From Clostridia bacterium (GTDB taxonomy: Bacteria; Bacillota; Clostridia; Christensenellales; Borkfalkiaceae), in contig JAFVSF010000237.1 of the NCBI GenBank assembly GCA_017503885.1, forward strand, positions 1 to 5,601: DNA of 5,601 nucleotides, read 5' to 3'. This document shows positions 1 to 5,601 of this stretch, piece by piece. The notes below the pieces were generated by a model, which made no database searches, was not told where the DNA came from, and saw only the letters and a list, made by a program, of their open reading frames with translations. Position numbers and translations under genes: made by a program. Each line of letters begins with the position of its first letter. Within the stretch, counting starts at the first letter, position 1.

Positions 1-1
1 T

Positions 2-1114
2 AATCAGAACGGCTTAATCCCAGCAAGTGAAATTAAGGAAATGCGCAAAAGAGCAAAAGCAAACGAAGGCAATATTTGGCACGGCTTTATTTCTTTTAAT
101 AAAGAAGAGTCGTATAAAATAGATTCGCCCGAAAAATGTATAAGGCTCGTAAAAAATATTTTTCCAACTTTCTTAAAGGACGCTCACTTAAATAGCGAAA
201 ACATAGACTTGATGTGCTCATTGCATTTGGATAGACCAGAACATTTACATATACATTTCATATTTTGGGAAAAAGAACCGAAGATTAAAGGTAAAGACGG
301 AACGTTAAAATATCGGTCAAGAGGTAAAATTTCCGAACAAGCATTAGACAATATGTTCGTTAGATTAGGATTATTTATTGATGAAAATAAAAGTAATTTA
401 TATAAAACACGTGATGGAGCTATACAGAGATTAAAGGGAATGACTGCTATAAAAACTGCAATGACCAGTGACCAAGAAATACGAAAAAAGGTAATAGCGT
501 TGGCAAAGAAGCTGCCGACAACAGGGCGATTAGGTTATGACAGCAAAAATATGGAGTCATTGCGGGGTGAAGTGGACAACATAGTTAATTTAATGCTTGA
601 CTATGACGGGAAAGCTCGTAGAGCAGATTTGAGTTTTTATAAAGCACTTGAAGAAAAAAGACAGACAATAAGTAATATATGCGGTAACAATTATATGTTT
701 AGCGATAAAAATATTCCTATTGAAGAAATAGAAAATAACCTACCAAAATACCACTATAAAATTGATGAGAAAAATATCAAGATTATTGAGAGCATTGAGG
801 CGGACTATAAGCGTCGGCAAGGTAATTTGGTAATAGGTCTTGCTAAATTCATTAAACCCGAATATTACGAACGCAAAGAAGGAAAAAAATACAAGCCAAG
901 TGATAGGAAACTACGAAAAAGTTTAAGTATTTCAAAAAAGAAAATTAAACGTAGGCTTGATAAATTTTTCTTAACGTTTGGGAGTGAAAGCGAATTGTTA
1001 GAGCGAGATTTTTCCCACCGCTTGCAAGATATAGAACGTGAGATTGAAATGGAAAGAGCAAGGGCAAACGGCGAAAGCCTAGAAAAATTTAATGAGGAGA
1101 ATTATAGTTATTGA
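2..1114 (+). CDS. MobL-like conjugative relaxase, 5'-truncated by the window edge
   Basis: The frame is open from the first bases, giving 370 residues without the true N-terminus. The ATG at 41 is not a convincing start: its only SD-like bases (AAGGA) abut it, and the 13 residues upstream fit the same family pattern (acidic/basic helix leading into W-x-x-[FV]-I-S-F). Numbering from that ATG, WHGFISF is at 13-19, and a His cluster follows with H62, H70 and H72 (HLHIHFIFWEKEP), which matches the metal-binding histidines of HUH-type relaxases of the MobL kind. A Lys-rich strand, a KKLP-x-x-GR-x-GY segment at 157-166 and a 'LRGEVDNIV' helix also resemble MobL proteins. The C-terminus (about 285-357) is strongly basic and helical. 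The catalytic Tyr is expected in the missing N-terminal part. It should nick the transfer origin and stay bound to the 5' end of the strand. Family assignment is from memory of the motifs, not a search. Confidence 0.72.
   Translation, partial: NQNGLIPASEIKEMRKRAKANEGNIWHGFISFNKEESYKIDSPEKCIRLVKNIFPTFLKDAHLNSENIDLMCSLHLDRPEHLHIHFIFWEKEPKIKGKDGTLKYRSRGKISEQALDNMFVRLGLFIDENKSNLYKTRDGAIQRLKGMTAIKTAMTSDQEIRKKVIALAKKLPTTGRLGYDSKNMESLRGEVDNIVNLMLDYDGKARRADLSFYKALEEKRQTISNICGNNYMFSDKNIPIEEIENNLPKYHYKIDEKNIKIIESIEADYKRRQGNLVIGLAKFIKPEYYERKEGKKYKPSDRKLRKSLSISKKKIKRRLDKFFLTFGSESELLERDFSHRLQDIEREIEMERARANGESLEKFNEENYSY
1094..1099 (+). promoter_or_regulatory. Shine-Dalgarno site for the coupling protein, inside the relaxase gene
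   Basis: GAGGAG lies 11 bases before the TTG at 1111. That TTG shares four bases (TTGA) with the relaxase stop codon. No ATG or GTG in frame gives an equally complete protein: the next Met is residue 21, inside the first membrane segment. The overlap suggests translational coupling of relaxase and coupling protein. Confidence 0.7.
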
Positions 1115-3330
1115 ATAGAGATAAAGCATTAAGACATAAAAAGAAGAAATCCCATAGTCTTGAATTTATAATGTGGGGATTCATATTTGCTTTTGTTGCC
1201 GTTTTAACAATGTTATTGTTTGCTCTGGGCGGTGCAAATAGTCTTGGCGATATTCTTTCCGAGAGGAACTATTGGCTGCTTAACGGCGTAATAGACGGGC
1301 TAATAATGATAGGTTATCTAATGTTGTATCGTATAGATGCTCAAAATATAGCACTAAACGAAAACGATTTAGAAGATACGGAGTGGTTGACGGCAAAAAA
1401 ACTAAAAAAACTTAAAGAGTTCAAAGTGATGGACTTCAAAAAAGTGGAAGAAAATCAGGACGGAATAGTTATAGGTGCAGAGAAAAAAGGAAAAGACGTA
1501 GAGGTTATAACGACAAGCCAATTACATGCCTTAATAGTAGGCACAACCGGAAGTGGTAAAACGACAGGCTTTGTAGACCAAAATATATCTGTTTTAGGTA
1601 GAAGTAAAGACAGACCGAGCATTGTAATATCCGACCCTAAAAAAGAACTCTATGAAAAACACGCAAAAAGTCTTGAAAAAGCTGGATATAAAATAACAAC
1701 GCTTGATTTAAGAGAACCTTATTCGTCAGCACGCTGGAATCCTATGAGTGTTTTGGTCCGCAGAATACGTCTTGTAAAAGAACTCGAAAATAATTTGGAG
1801 AACAAAGACGGAAAATATTACGGCGGTGGAGAAGTGTTCCTATCATATAAGGATGCAAGAACGAGAGTGCAAGAATTAAAGGACGAGATTTACGAAAATG
1901 CTATGGACCTTGTATATACGATATGTCCCGTGCAGAATAAAGACCAGCCGACTTGGGAAGAAGGCGCAAGAAACCTTATTTTCGGACTTGTTATGGCGTT
2001 TTGTGAAGATTGTATTAAGGGTAAGATGGAAGAAAAACAATTATTGCTTTTCAACGTTTATCACAATATAACGAAATATTGTTCGGAAGATACGACTGCG
2101 TTAAAACAATATTTGCTTGAAGATAGAGATGAGTTCTCTAAAGTTAGAGGATTAGTAAATACCGTTTTAATAACAAGTGATAAAACTTTAACGTCGTATT
2201 TGTCGGAAGTAAATAGTTATATGCATCAATTATCAGATGATGGCATAATGTCGCTAACAAGTGAAAACGAAATAGATATAGTCAATATGGACGAAGAGCC
2301 AAACGCTGTATTTATAATCGTTCCTGATGAAAGATTTACACGTCATAGATTTGTAATGCTATTCATTACCCAGATGTATAAAGAACTTGTAGAAAAAGCA
2401 AACCTAAATCTAAGAAGAAAGCAAACAGAAACAGCGATATTGAAGCGCAATACATATTTTATTCTAGATGAGTTTGGCAACCTTCCGAAGTTCGAGAACA
2501 TTGAAGGTATGGTAACGGTAGCAAGGTCGAGAGGTATAAGGTATTTGTTTGTATTACAGTCGTTTAGTCAACTGACCGCAAAATATGGTCGAGATGTAGG
2601 CGACATTGTAAAAACCAACTGCAACGTTAAAATCTTTATTGGTTCTGACGATCCAGAAACGAGAAAAGAGTTTTCGGATTTATGCGGACAGAAAAAGGTT
2701 AAAAACTTTTCAGTTAATACTAACGCCGAAAATCCTGCAAGTAGTAATACGGGAGCATCAAATCAGCCGTTAATAACGGTAGGTATGCTTGAACGTCTAA
2801 ACGGTGACGAAAAGGGCGACGCAATAGTATCAGTTCGTGGATATGAACCTATTTGGACAAAGTTTACGCCGTCATACAAATTAAAAGACGTGTATTTCAA
2901 GGAAGGTAAAGCGGATATTTCTAAACGAGAAGCAGTGCTTTTTGACAAGAATGATTACGTTTTTGACATCTATAAAAGAGACGGTATGAGCGAAGAAGAA
3001 AAGATATTGTTCGCAATAGAAGCCGAAGAACTAAAAATGGACAAAACGCTTGATGATGAAAAGAAAGAAAAATTGCATAAACTCGATTTAGAGTGGGAAA
3101 GCATTGTGGACGATATTAATGCAAAACTTAAAGCGTTTACCGACATTCTTGTCGGCAGAGATAGTAATTTAGTCTTAACGGCAAAGCTTGAGAATAAACC
3201 TACGTTACTTTACTCACTAATGGAAGAGTATCCAAGAGCTGTTGCGCAAAAGATTATGGAGATGGCTGATTACGTATCGCTTGAACTGTCAAAGTTAGCA
3301 GAATTACAGAGCACCGCAATTAAATTATAG
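1111..3330 (+). CDS. VirD4/TraG-type type IV coupling protein (DNA transfer ATPase)
   Basis: This is the membrane ATPase that links the relaxase-DNA complex to the type IV secretion channel. The 739-residue protein begins with a basic cytoplasmic tail and two membrane segments (about 18-42 and 54-74). The nucleotide-binding domain has Walker A GTTGSGKTT (144-152), a SDPKKELY motif (174-181), a NPM motif (210-212), Walker B FILDEFGNLPK (450-460), and the ARSRGI...VLQSFSQL block (471-488) with the sensor-like Gln483. The roughly 230-residue insert between the Walker boxes includes the all-alpha domain usual in VirD4/PcfC proteins. Residues about 600-739 form a charged, mostly helical tail with no family motif I recognise; in related proteins this end contacts the relaxosome. 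It is somewhat long for the family but intact. It starts with TTG overlapping the relaxase stop, and the next gene follows 11 bases later. Confidence 0.95.
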   Translation: MNRDKALRHKKKKSHSLEFIMWGFIFAFVAVLTMLLFALGGANSLGDILSERNYWLLNGVIDGLIMIGYLMLYRIDAQNIALNENDLEDTEWLTAKKLKKLKEFKVMDFKKVEENQDGIVIGAEKKGKDVEVITTSQLHALIVGTTGSGKTTGFVDQNISVLGRSKDRPSIVISDPKKELYEKHAKSLEKAGYKITTLDLREPYSSARWNPMSVLVRRIRLVKELENNLENKDGKYYGGGEVFLSYKDARTRVQELKDEIYENAMDLVYTICPVQNKDQPTWEEGARNLIFGLVMAFCEDCIKGKMEEKQLLLFNVYHNITKYCSEDTTALKQYLLEDRDEFSKVRGLVNTVLITSDKTLTSYLSEVNSYMHQLSDDGIMSLTSENEIDIVNMDEEPNAVFIIVPDERFTRHRFVMLFITQMYKELVEKANLNLRRKQTETAILKRNTYFILDEFGNLPKFENIEGMVTVARSRGIRYLFVLQSFSQLTAKYGRDVGDIVKTNCNVKIFIGSDDPETRKEFSDLCGQKKVKNFSVNTNAENPASSNTGASNQPLITVGMLERLNGDEKGDAIVSVRGYEPIWTKFTPSYKLKDVYFKEGKADISKREAVLFDKNDYVFDIYKRDGMSEEEKILFAIEAEELKMDKTLDDEKKEKLHKLDLEWESIVDDINAKLKAFTDILVGRDSNLVLTAKLENKPTLLYSLMEEYPRAVAQKIMEMADYVSLELSKLAELQSTAIKL

Positions 3331-3334
3331 GAGG
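3329..3334 (+). promoter_or_regulatory. Shine-Dalgarno site fixing the TTG start of the surface protein
   Basis: A perfect AGGAGG overlaps the TAG stop of the coupling protein and sits 7 bases before TTG at 3342. The TTG start gives a textbook signal peptide, which supports it over any internal start. Confidence 0.8.
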
Positions 3335-3341
3335 TTAAATA

Positions 3342-3440
3342 TTGACAAAAACTAAATTTAGATTAGGGTTGCTGTTTGCCGTTTTTGCGGTAGCAGTAAT
3401 TTTTACACCCTTTTTCAGTAAAAACAGCCAAGTTTTTGCA
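3342..3440 (+). other. Signal peptide coding region of the surface protein
   Basis: Residues 1-33 have Lys/Arg at 3, 5 and 7, a hydrophobic stretch from about 9 to 25, and a small-residue cleavage site ending in VFA before DE. There is no lipobox: Cys39 is preceded by TTN. Confidence 0.8.
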
Positions 3441-4871
3441 GATGAAACTACTAATTGTAGTCACGAATACGCTAGTGAAATTATTGATGCTACGTGTTCT
3501 GAAAAAGGGTTTACTAAACACACTTGTAAGTTTTGTGGATATGAGTATTCGGATAGTATAACGGACGAATTTGGTCATACGTTTACGCAAATTATAGTAG
3601 AACCAGATTGCGTTCATCAGGGATATACAACGCATTTTTGTACGACTTGCGGATACGAATTCACGGATAACAAGATAGAGCCGTTAGGGCACGACTATTC
3701 AATTAGTGAAACGGTAGAAGTTACTTGTACAACTTCAGGGTATAGCGTATATACTTGCAATTCTTGTGGGTATGCATACGTCGGGGATATCGTAGAACCT
3801 GAAGGACATCTAATTGATTCAGTAAACAAGGAAAGAACTTGTTTAGATTATGGGGCAGTAATAAACGTTTGTGAGATTTGTGGTTATTATTATGAAACTA
3901 ACATAATAGAACCCAAAGGGCATACGCACGAGGAAGTGTTGGTTAAACCTACTTGTGTTTCATACGGATATTTGAGTCACGTTTGCGTTGATTGTGGCGA
4001 TAAATACGTTACAGATTACGTTTCGCCTAAAGGACACGATTATGAAACGATTATTAAAGAAGCAACGGAAACTGAAATTGGTTATACAAAGCACGAATGT
4101 AAAATTTGTGAGTACAGTTATATTTCAGATTTTGTAACAAGTGGTGATAACGGATATATAGAAGATGAAGAAGTTGAACAGCCGACTATTCCCGAACAGC
4201 CTACTAATCCAGAAAATCCAGACGATAATGAAGAAGAAAATCCCGACACGGGAACACCGCCGAAAGTCCCTGATTCTGGCGAAAACCAAACGCCTGAAGA
4301 CGGTGAAGTTAAACCGCACGAACACATATACAAGGTGGAATTTGTTGACGTTAAGGATGCAAAATTAGTCCACGTTAGTTATAGGTGTGAATGTGGAGAT
4401 GATAAAACCGATACTATGAATTTACTTGTCGTACATAATGGTGATAGTCAAATTCACAGTCTTAAAGGAAAACACGAGTTTAATTATTCTAACCTTATAG
4501 GTACTTATGATTTGGTGCTTATGGACCAAGAGGGAAACGTCTATGACCAAATGCAATTAGTAATACAAGAAGAAGTTGAACCCGAACAACCCGTTGAACC
4601 AAATGAGCCTGAACAACCGAATAATCCCGAACAGCCCGACGATAAGGAAGAACCGGTTGAACCAGATAAGCCAACGGAGCCTGAAACACCAGATAAACCT
4701 ACTGAACCTGAAAATCCAAGCGATTCAAATGACGACGAACCGCAAGGCGAAGAAACGGTAAGTGGGACAAACTCTGGATTAGTTACGGGCATAATCATTG
4801 CTCTCGGTGTACTTGCCGGTGGTGGCATAGCAACACTGTTTATTATAAAGAAAAAAAGAAAAAATAAATAA
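3342..4871 (+). CDS. Secreted, membrane-anchored Cys/His-repeat surface protein of the transfer operon
   Basis: I recognise the repeat type but not a named protein. Parts in order over 509 residues: a signal peptide (1-33: basic start, hydrophobic core, likely cleavage after VFA before DE); six repeats of about 38 residues (41-268) of the form GH-x-Y...C-x9-CxxCG-x-x-Y; a Pro/Glu/Asn-rich stalk (279-325); a small domain (326-410) that opens with a degenerate repeat and continues as a likely beta-rich segment; a second Pro/Glu stalk (411-470); one membrane helix (480-502); and a basic tail KKKRKNK. There is no LPXTG motif, so anchoring should be by the helix, with the repeats outside the cell. 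The mature part has 20 cysteines, nearly all in the repeat pattern. It sits 11 bases after the coupling protein and 17 before the first pilin-like gene. Mating contact or surface adhesion is an inference from context; substrate or ligand is unknown. Confidence 0.85.
   Translation: MTKTKFRLGLLFAVFAVAVIFTPFFSKNSQVFADETTNCSHEYASEIIDATCSEKGFTKHTCKFCGYEYSDSITDEFGHTFTQIIVEPDCVHQGYTTHFCTTCGYEFTDNKIEPLGHDYSISETVEVTCTTSGYSVYTCNSCGYAYVGDIVEPEGHLIDSVNKERTCLDYGAVINVCEICGYYYETNIIEPKGHTHEEVLVKPTCVSYGYLSHVCVDCGDKYVTDYVSPKGHDYETIIKEATETEIGYTKHECKICEYSYISDFVTSGDNGYIEDEEVEQPTIPEQPTNPENPDDNEEENPDTGTPPKVPDSGENQTPEDGEVKPHEHIYKVEFVDVKDAKLVHVSYRCECGDDKTDTMNLLVVHNGDSQIHSLKGKHEFNYSNLIGTYDLVLMDQEGNVYDQMQLVIQEEVEPEQPVEPNEPEQPNNPEQPDDKEEPVEPDKPTEPETPDKPTEPENPSDSNDDEPQGEETVSGTNSGLVTGIIIALGVLAGGGIATLFIIKKKRKNK
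3462..4145 (+). repeat. Six tandem protein repeats, H-x10-C-x9-C-x2-C pattern
   Basis: Units start at His41, 79, 117, 156, 194 and 232. The cysteines are 52/62/65, 90/100/103, 129/139/142, 167/177/180, 205/215/218 and, in the sixth, only 253/256, with Glu243 in place of the first Cys. The third unit has one extra residue between its His and first Cys; all other spacings are identical. The Gly-His at each boundary and the aromatic residues after CxxCG are also kept. DNA of the units has drifted in codon use, so the duplication is old. The Cys/His set could bind a metal such as zinc or form disulfides; the sequence alone cannot decide. Confidence 0.9.
4176..4316 (+). repeat. First Pro/Glu-rich stalk segment
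   Basis: Residues 279-325 are dominated by Pro, Glu, Asn, Asp and Thr in short PEQPTNPENP-like steps. Such segments are typical extended spacers in Gram-positive surface proteins. It separates the repeats from the small domain that follows. Confidence 0.8.
4572..4751 (+). repeat. Second Pro/Glu-rich stalk segment
   Basis: Residues 411-470 are imperfect repeats of the EPEQP, EPDKP and TEPE type. They lie directly before the membrane helix and would hold the domains away from the membrane, through the cell wall. High acidic content and lack of hydrophobic residues indicate an extended, unfolded spacer. Confidence 0.85.
4779..4847 (+). other. C-terminal membrane anchor of the surface protein
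   Basis: Residues 480-502 form one hydrophobic helix rich in Gly, Ile, Leu and Ala, followed by KKKRKNK at the C-terminus. The layout resembles the end of a sortase substrate, but the preceding residues (GEETVSGTNSG) hold no LPXTG-type motif. Confidence 0.85.
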
Positions 4872-4888
4872 AAAAGGAGAATTAAAAA

Positions 4889-5218
4889 ATGAATAATTTA
4901 TTAGCAGCAACAACATTAAACGGTAGCCTTAGTGGTATCGTTTCAAAAATTAGTGAACTTATGAACTCTTTCTGGATTTACATAATCCTTGCAATGGCGG
5001 CAGTGGTCGTAGTTTGGGGTGCGTATATCGGCATTAAGATTATGCTTGCGCATAAAAACGAAGAAAAGATTAACGCTCGTGGTATGGTTAAAAACCTTAT
5101 TATCGGCGTAGTCATTATGTTTGTTATCGCTATGGGCGCACCGCTTTTAATCAATGGTCTTGCAGCGTGGATTGGTACTGACCTTCCCGCAACAAGTGCA
5201 TCAGCACTTTTAATGTAG
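4889..5218 (+). CDS. Small two-helix membrane protein, VirB2/TrbC-like pilin candidate (copy 1)
   Basis: The 109-residue protein has an amphipathic N-terminal segment (1-27), a membrane helix (about 28-53), a short charged loop AHKNEEKINARGMVKN (54-69), a second helix (about 70-91) and a short C-terminal tail (TDLPATSASALLM). Size, topology and position next to a coupling protein fit the pilin or small channel subunits of Gram-positive transfer systems (VirB2/TrbC or Maff2-like). Motif recognition is weak because these families diverge quickly, so the function is inferred mainly from topology and context. No classical cleavable signal peptide is seen. AAGGAG lies nine bases before the ATG. 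The next gene is a paralogue, 10 bases downstream, with about 81% identity over 70 core residues by hand count. Confidence 0.75.
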   Translation: MNNLLAATTLNGSLSGIVSKISELMNSFWIYIILAMAAVVVVWGAYIGIKIMLAHKNEEKINARGMVKNLIIGVVIMFVIAMGAPLLINGLAAWIGTDLPATSASALLM

Positions 5219-5222
5219 GAGG
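5217..5222 (+). promoter_or_regulatory. Shine-Dalgarno site for the second pilin-like gene
   Basis: AGGAGG overlaps the TAG stop of copy 1. Two adjacent in-frame ATGs follow, at 5229 (spacing 6) and 5232 (spacing 9). Either could serve; the second would give an N-terminus beginning MNNL as in copy 1. Confidence 0.75.
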
Positions 5223-5228
5223 TGGCGT

Positions 5229-5528
5229 ATGATGAATAATTTAATGGCAGCAACGCTAAATGATAGCCTTGCTCAAATTGTTACAAACATCAGCACATTA
5301 ATGGATAGTTTTTGGATTTACATAATCCTTGCACTCGCTGCGGTTGTAGTGGTGTGGGGTGCGTACATTGGTATCCGTATAGCTATTGCACATAGAAACG
5401 AAGAAAAAATTAATGCTCGTGATATGGTTAAAAACCTTATTATCGGTATCATAATTATTTTCGTAGTCGCTATGGGCGCACCATTATTAATCGAAGGCTT
5501 AAGTGCGTGGGTTGGTATCACTGCTTAA
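5229..5528 (+). CDS. Small two-helix membrane protein, VirB2/TrbC-like pilin candidate (copy 2)
   Basis: This is a tandem paralogue of the preceding gene, 99 residues, with the same plan: amphipathic start, helix at about 28-53, charged loop AHRNEEKINARDMVKN, helix at about 70-91. Differences in the core are mostly conservative (K/R, V/I, M/L), except Gly65 to Asp in the loop and Asn89 to Glu after the second helix. The tail is ten residues shorter than copy 1 and ends GITA. The start could be 5229 or 5232. It is probably a subunit of the same transfer channel or pilus, either as a mixed polymer with copy 1 or as a specialised variant. The assignment to a pilin family is by topology and context. 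Confidence 0.75.
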   Translation: MMNNLMAATLNDSLAQIVTNISTLMDSFWIYIILALAAVVVVWGAYIGIRIAIAHRNEEKINARDMVKNLIIGIIIIFVVAMGAPLLIEGLSAWVGITA

Positions 5529-5545
5529 ATAAATAATAATTAGTG

Positions 5546-5573
5546 AAAGGCGGTAGGTAATTCTGCCGCCTTT
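5546..5573 (+). terminator. Hairpin after the pilin-like pair, possible partial terminator
   Basis: An 11-bp stem (AAAGGCGGTAG with CTGCCGCCTTT, one G-U pair) closes a 6-base loop, GTAATT. The downstream T run is only four bases (counting the three in the stem) before AAAAAC. It begins 17 bases after the stop of copy 2. Because an SD sequence follows within 20 bases, it may be a leaky terminator or an mRNA-stabilising 3' hairpin instead of a full stop. Confidence 0.65.
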
Positions 5574-5591
5574 TAAAAACTTTATATAAGT

Positions 5592-5599
5592 GAGGTGAT
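5592..5599 (+). promoter_or_regulatory. Extended Shine-Dalgarno sequence for a gene beginning beyond the right edge
   Basis: GAGGTGAT matches the complement of the 16S rRNA 3' end over eight bases. The ATG at 5598 overlaps it and is too close to be the start, so the real start codon should lie a few bases outside the window. By context, the next gene is probably another transfer-channel component. Confidence 0.65.
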
Positions 5600-5601
5600 G
5601 A

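Noticed and set aside
41..43. ATG as the start of the relaxase gene
   Set aside because: The frame is open upstream to the window edge, the SD-like bases touch the ATG, and the upstream residues fit the same family pattern.
3438..3458. Lipoprotein processing at Cys39 of the surface protein
   Set aside because: The residues before it (TTN) do not form a lipobox and lie after the predicted signal peptidase site.
3462..4145. CRISPR-like or DNA-level tandem repeat
   Set aside because: The periodicity is at protein level only; the DNA units have diverged and there are no constant repeats with spacers.
4118..4333. Two minus-strand open frames opposite the first stalk
   Set aside because: They are low-complexity reflections of the Pro-rich coding sequence, in two overlapping frames, without start signals.
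4541..4828. 95-codon open frame on the minus strand, Ser/Gly/Pro-rich
   Set aside because: It mirrors the Pro/Glu-rich stalk codons of the surface protein on the other strand; no SD or recognisable domain.
4978..5521. Minus-strand open frames opposite both pilin-like genes
   Set aside because: Both occur at the same relative place because the two genes are paralogues; the plus-strand frames have good SD sites and membrane helices.
5583..5589. TATATAA as a promoter -10 element for the next gene
   Set aside because: It lies only a few bases before the SD, so transcription would begin within or after it, and no matching -35 is visible.

Overview
This AT-rich, tightly packed window looks like part of the transfer (conjugation) operon of an integrative conjugative element or conjugative plasmid from a low-GC Gram-positive anaerobe, probably a Clostridia-type gut bacterium. 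The host inference rests on base composition, strong Shine-Dalgarno sites with two TTG starts, a MobL-like relaxase, and a Cys/His repeat surface protein of a kind common in gut Firmicutes. No taxonomic marker is present, so it stays an inference. All genes lie on the + strand and almost every base is coding.

Layout: (1) 2-1114, the C-terminal part of a MobL-like relaxase, whose start lies left of the window. (2) 1111-3330, a VirD4/TraG-type coupling ATPase with a TTG start that overlaps the relaxase stop by four bases. (3) 3342-4871, a secreted, membrane-anchored protein with six Cys/His repeats, a degenerate seventh, two Pro/Glu-rich stalks and a C-terminal membrane anchor. (4) 4889-5218 and 5229-5528, two tandem paralogous small proteins with two membrane helices each, which resemble VirB2/TrbC-type pilins or the Maff2-like small membrane proteins of Gram-positive elements. 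(5) A hairpin at 5546-5573 that may be a full or partial terminator, then an extended Shine-Dalgarno sequence at the right edge for a further gene starting just outside.

How the genes fit together: the relaxase would nick and pilot the DNA strand. The coupling ATPase would bring it to the type IV secretion channel. The small two-helix proteins would build part of the channel or a pilus-like structure. The surface protein sits between the coupling protein and these subunits, and its position, export signal and stalked architecture suggest a role at the donor cell surface, such as contact with recipients. That last role is inferred; the protein is the least explained part of the window and the best candidate for something undescribed. 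No stretch over 300 bases lacks a gene.
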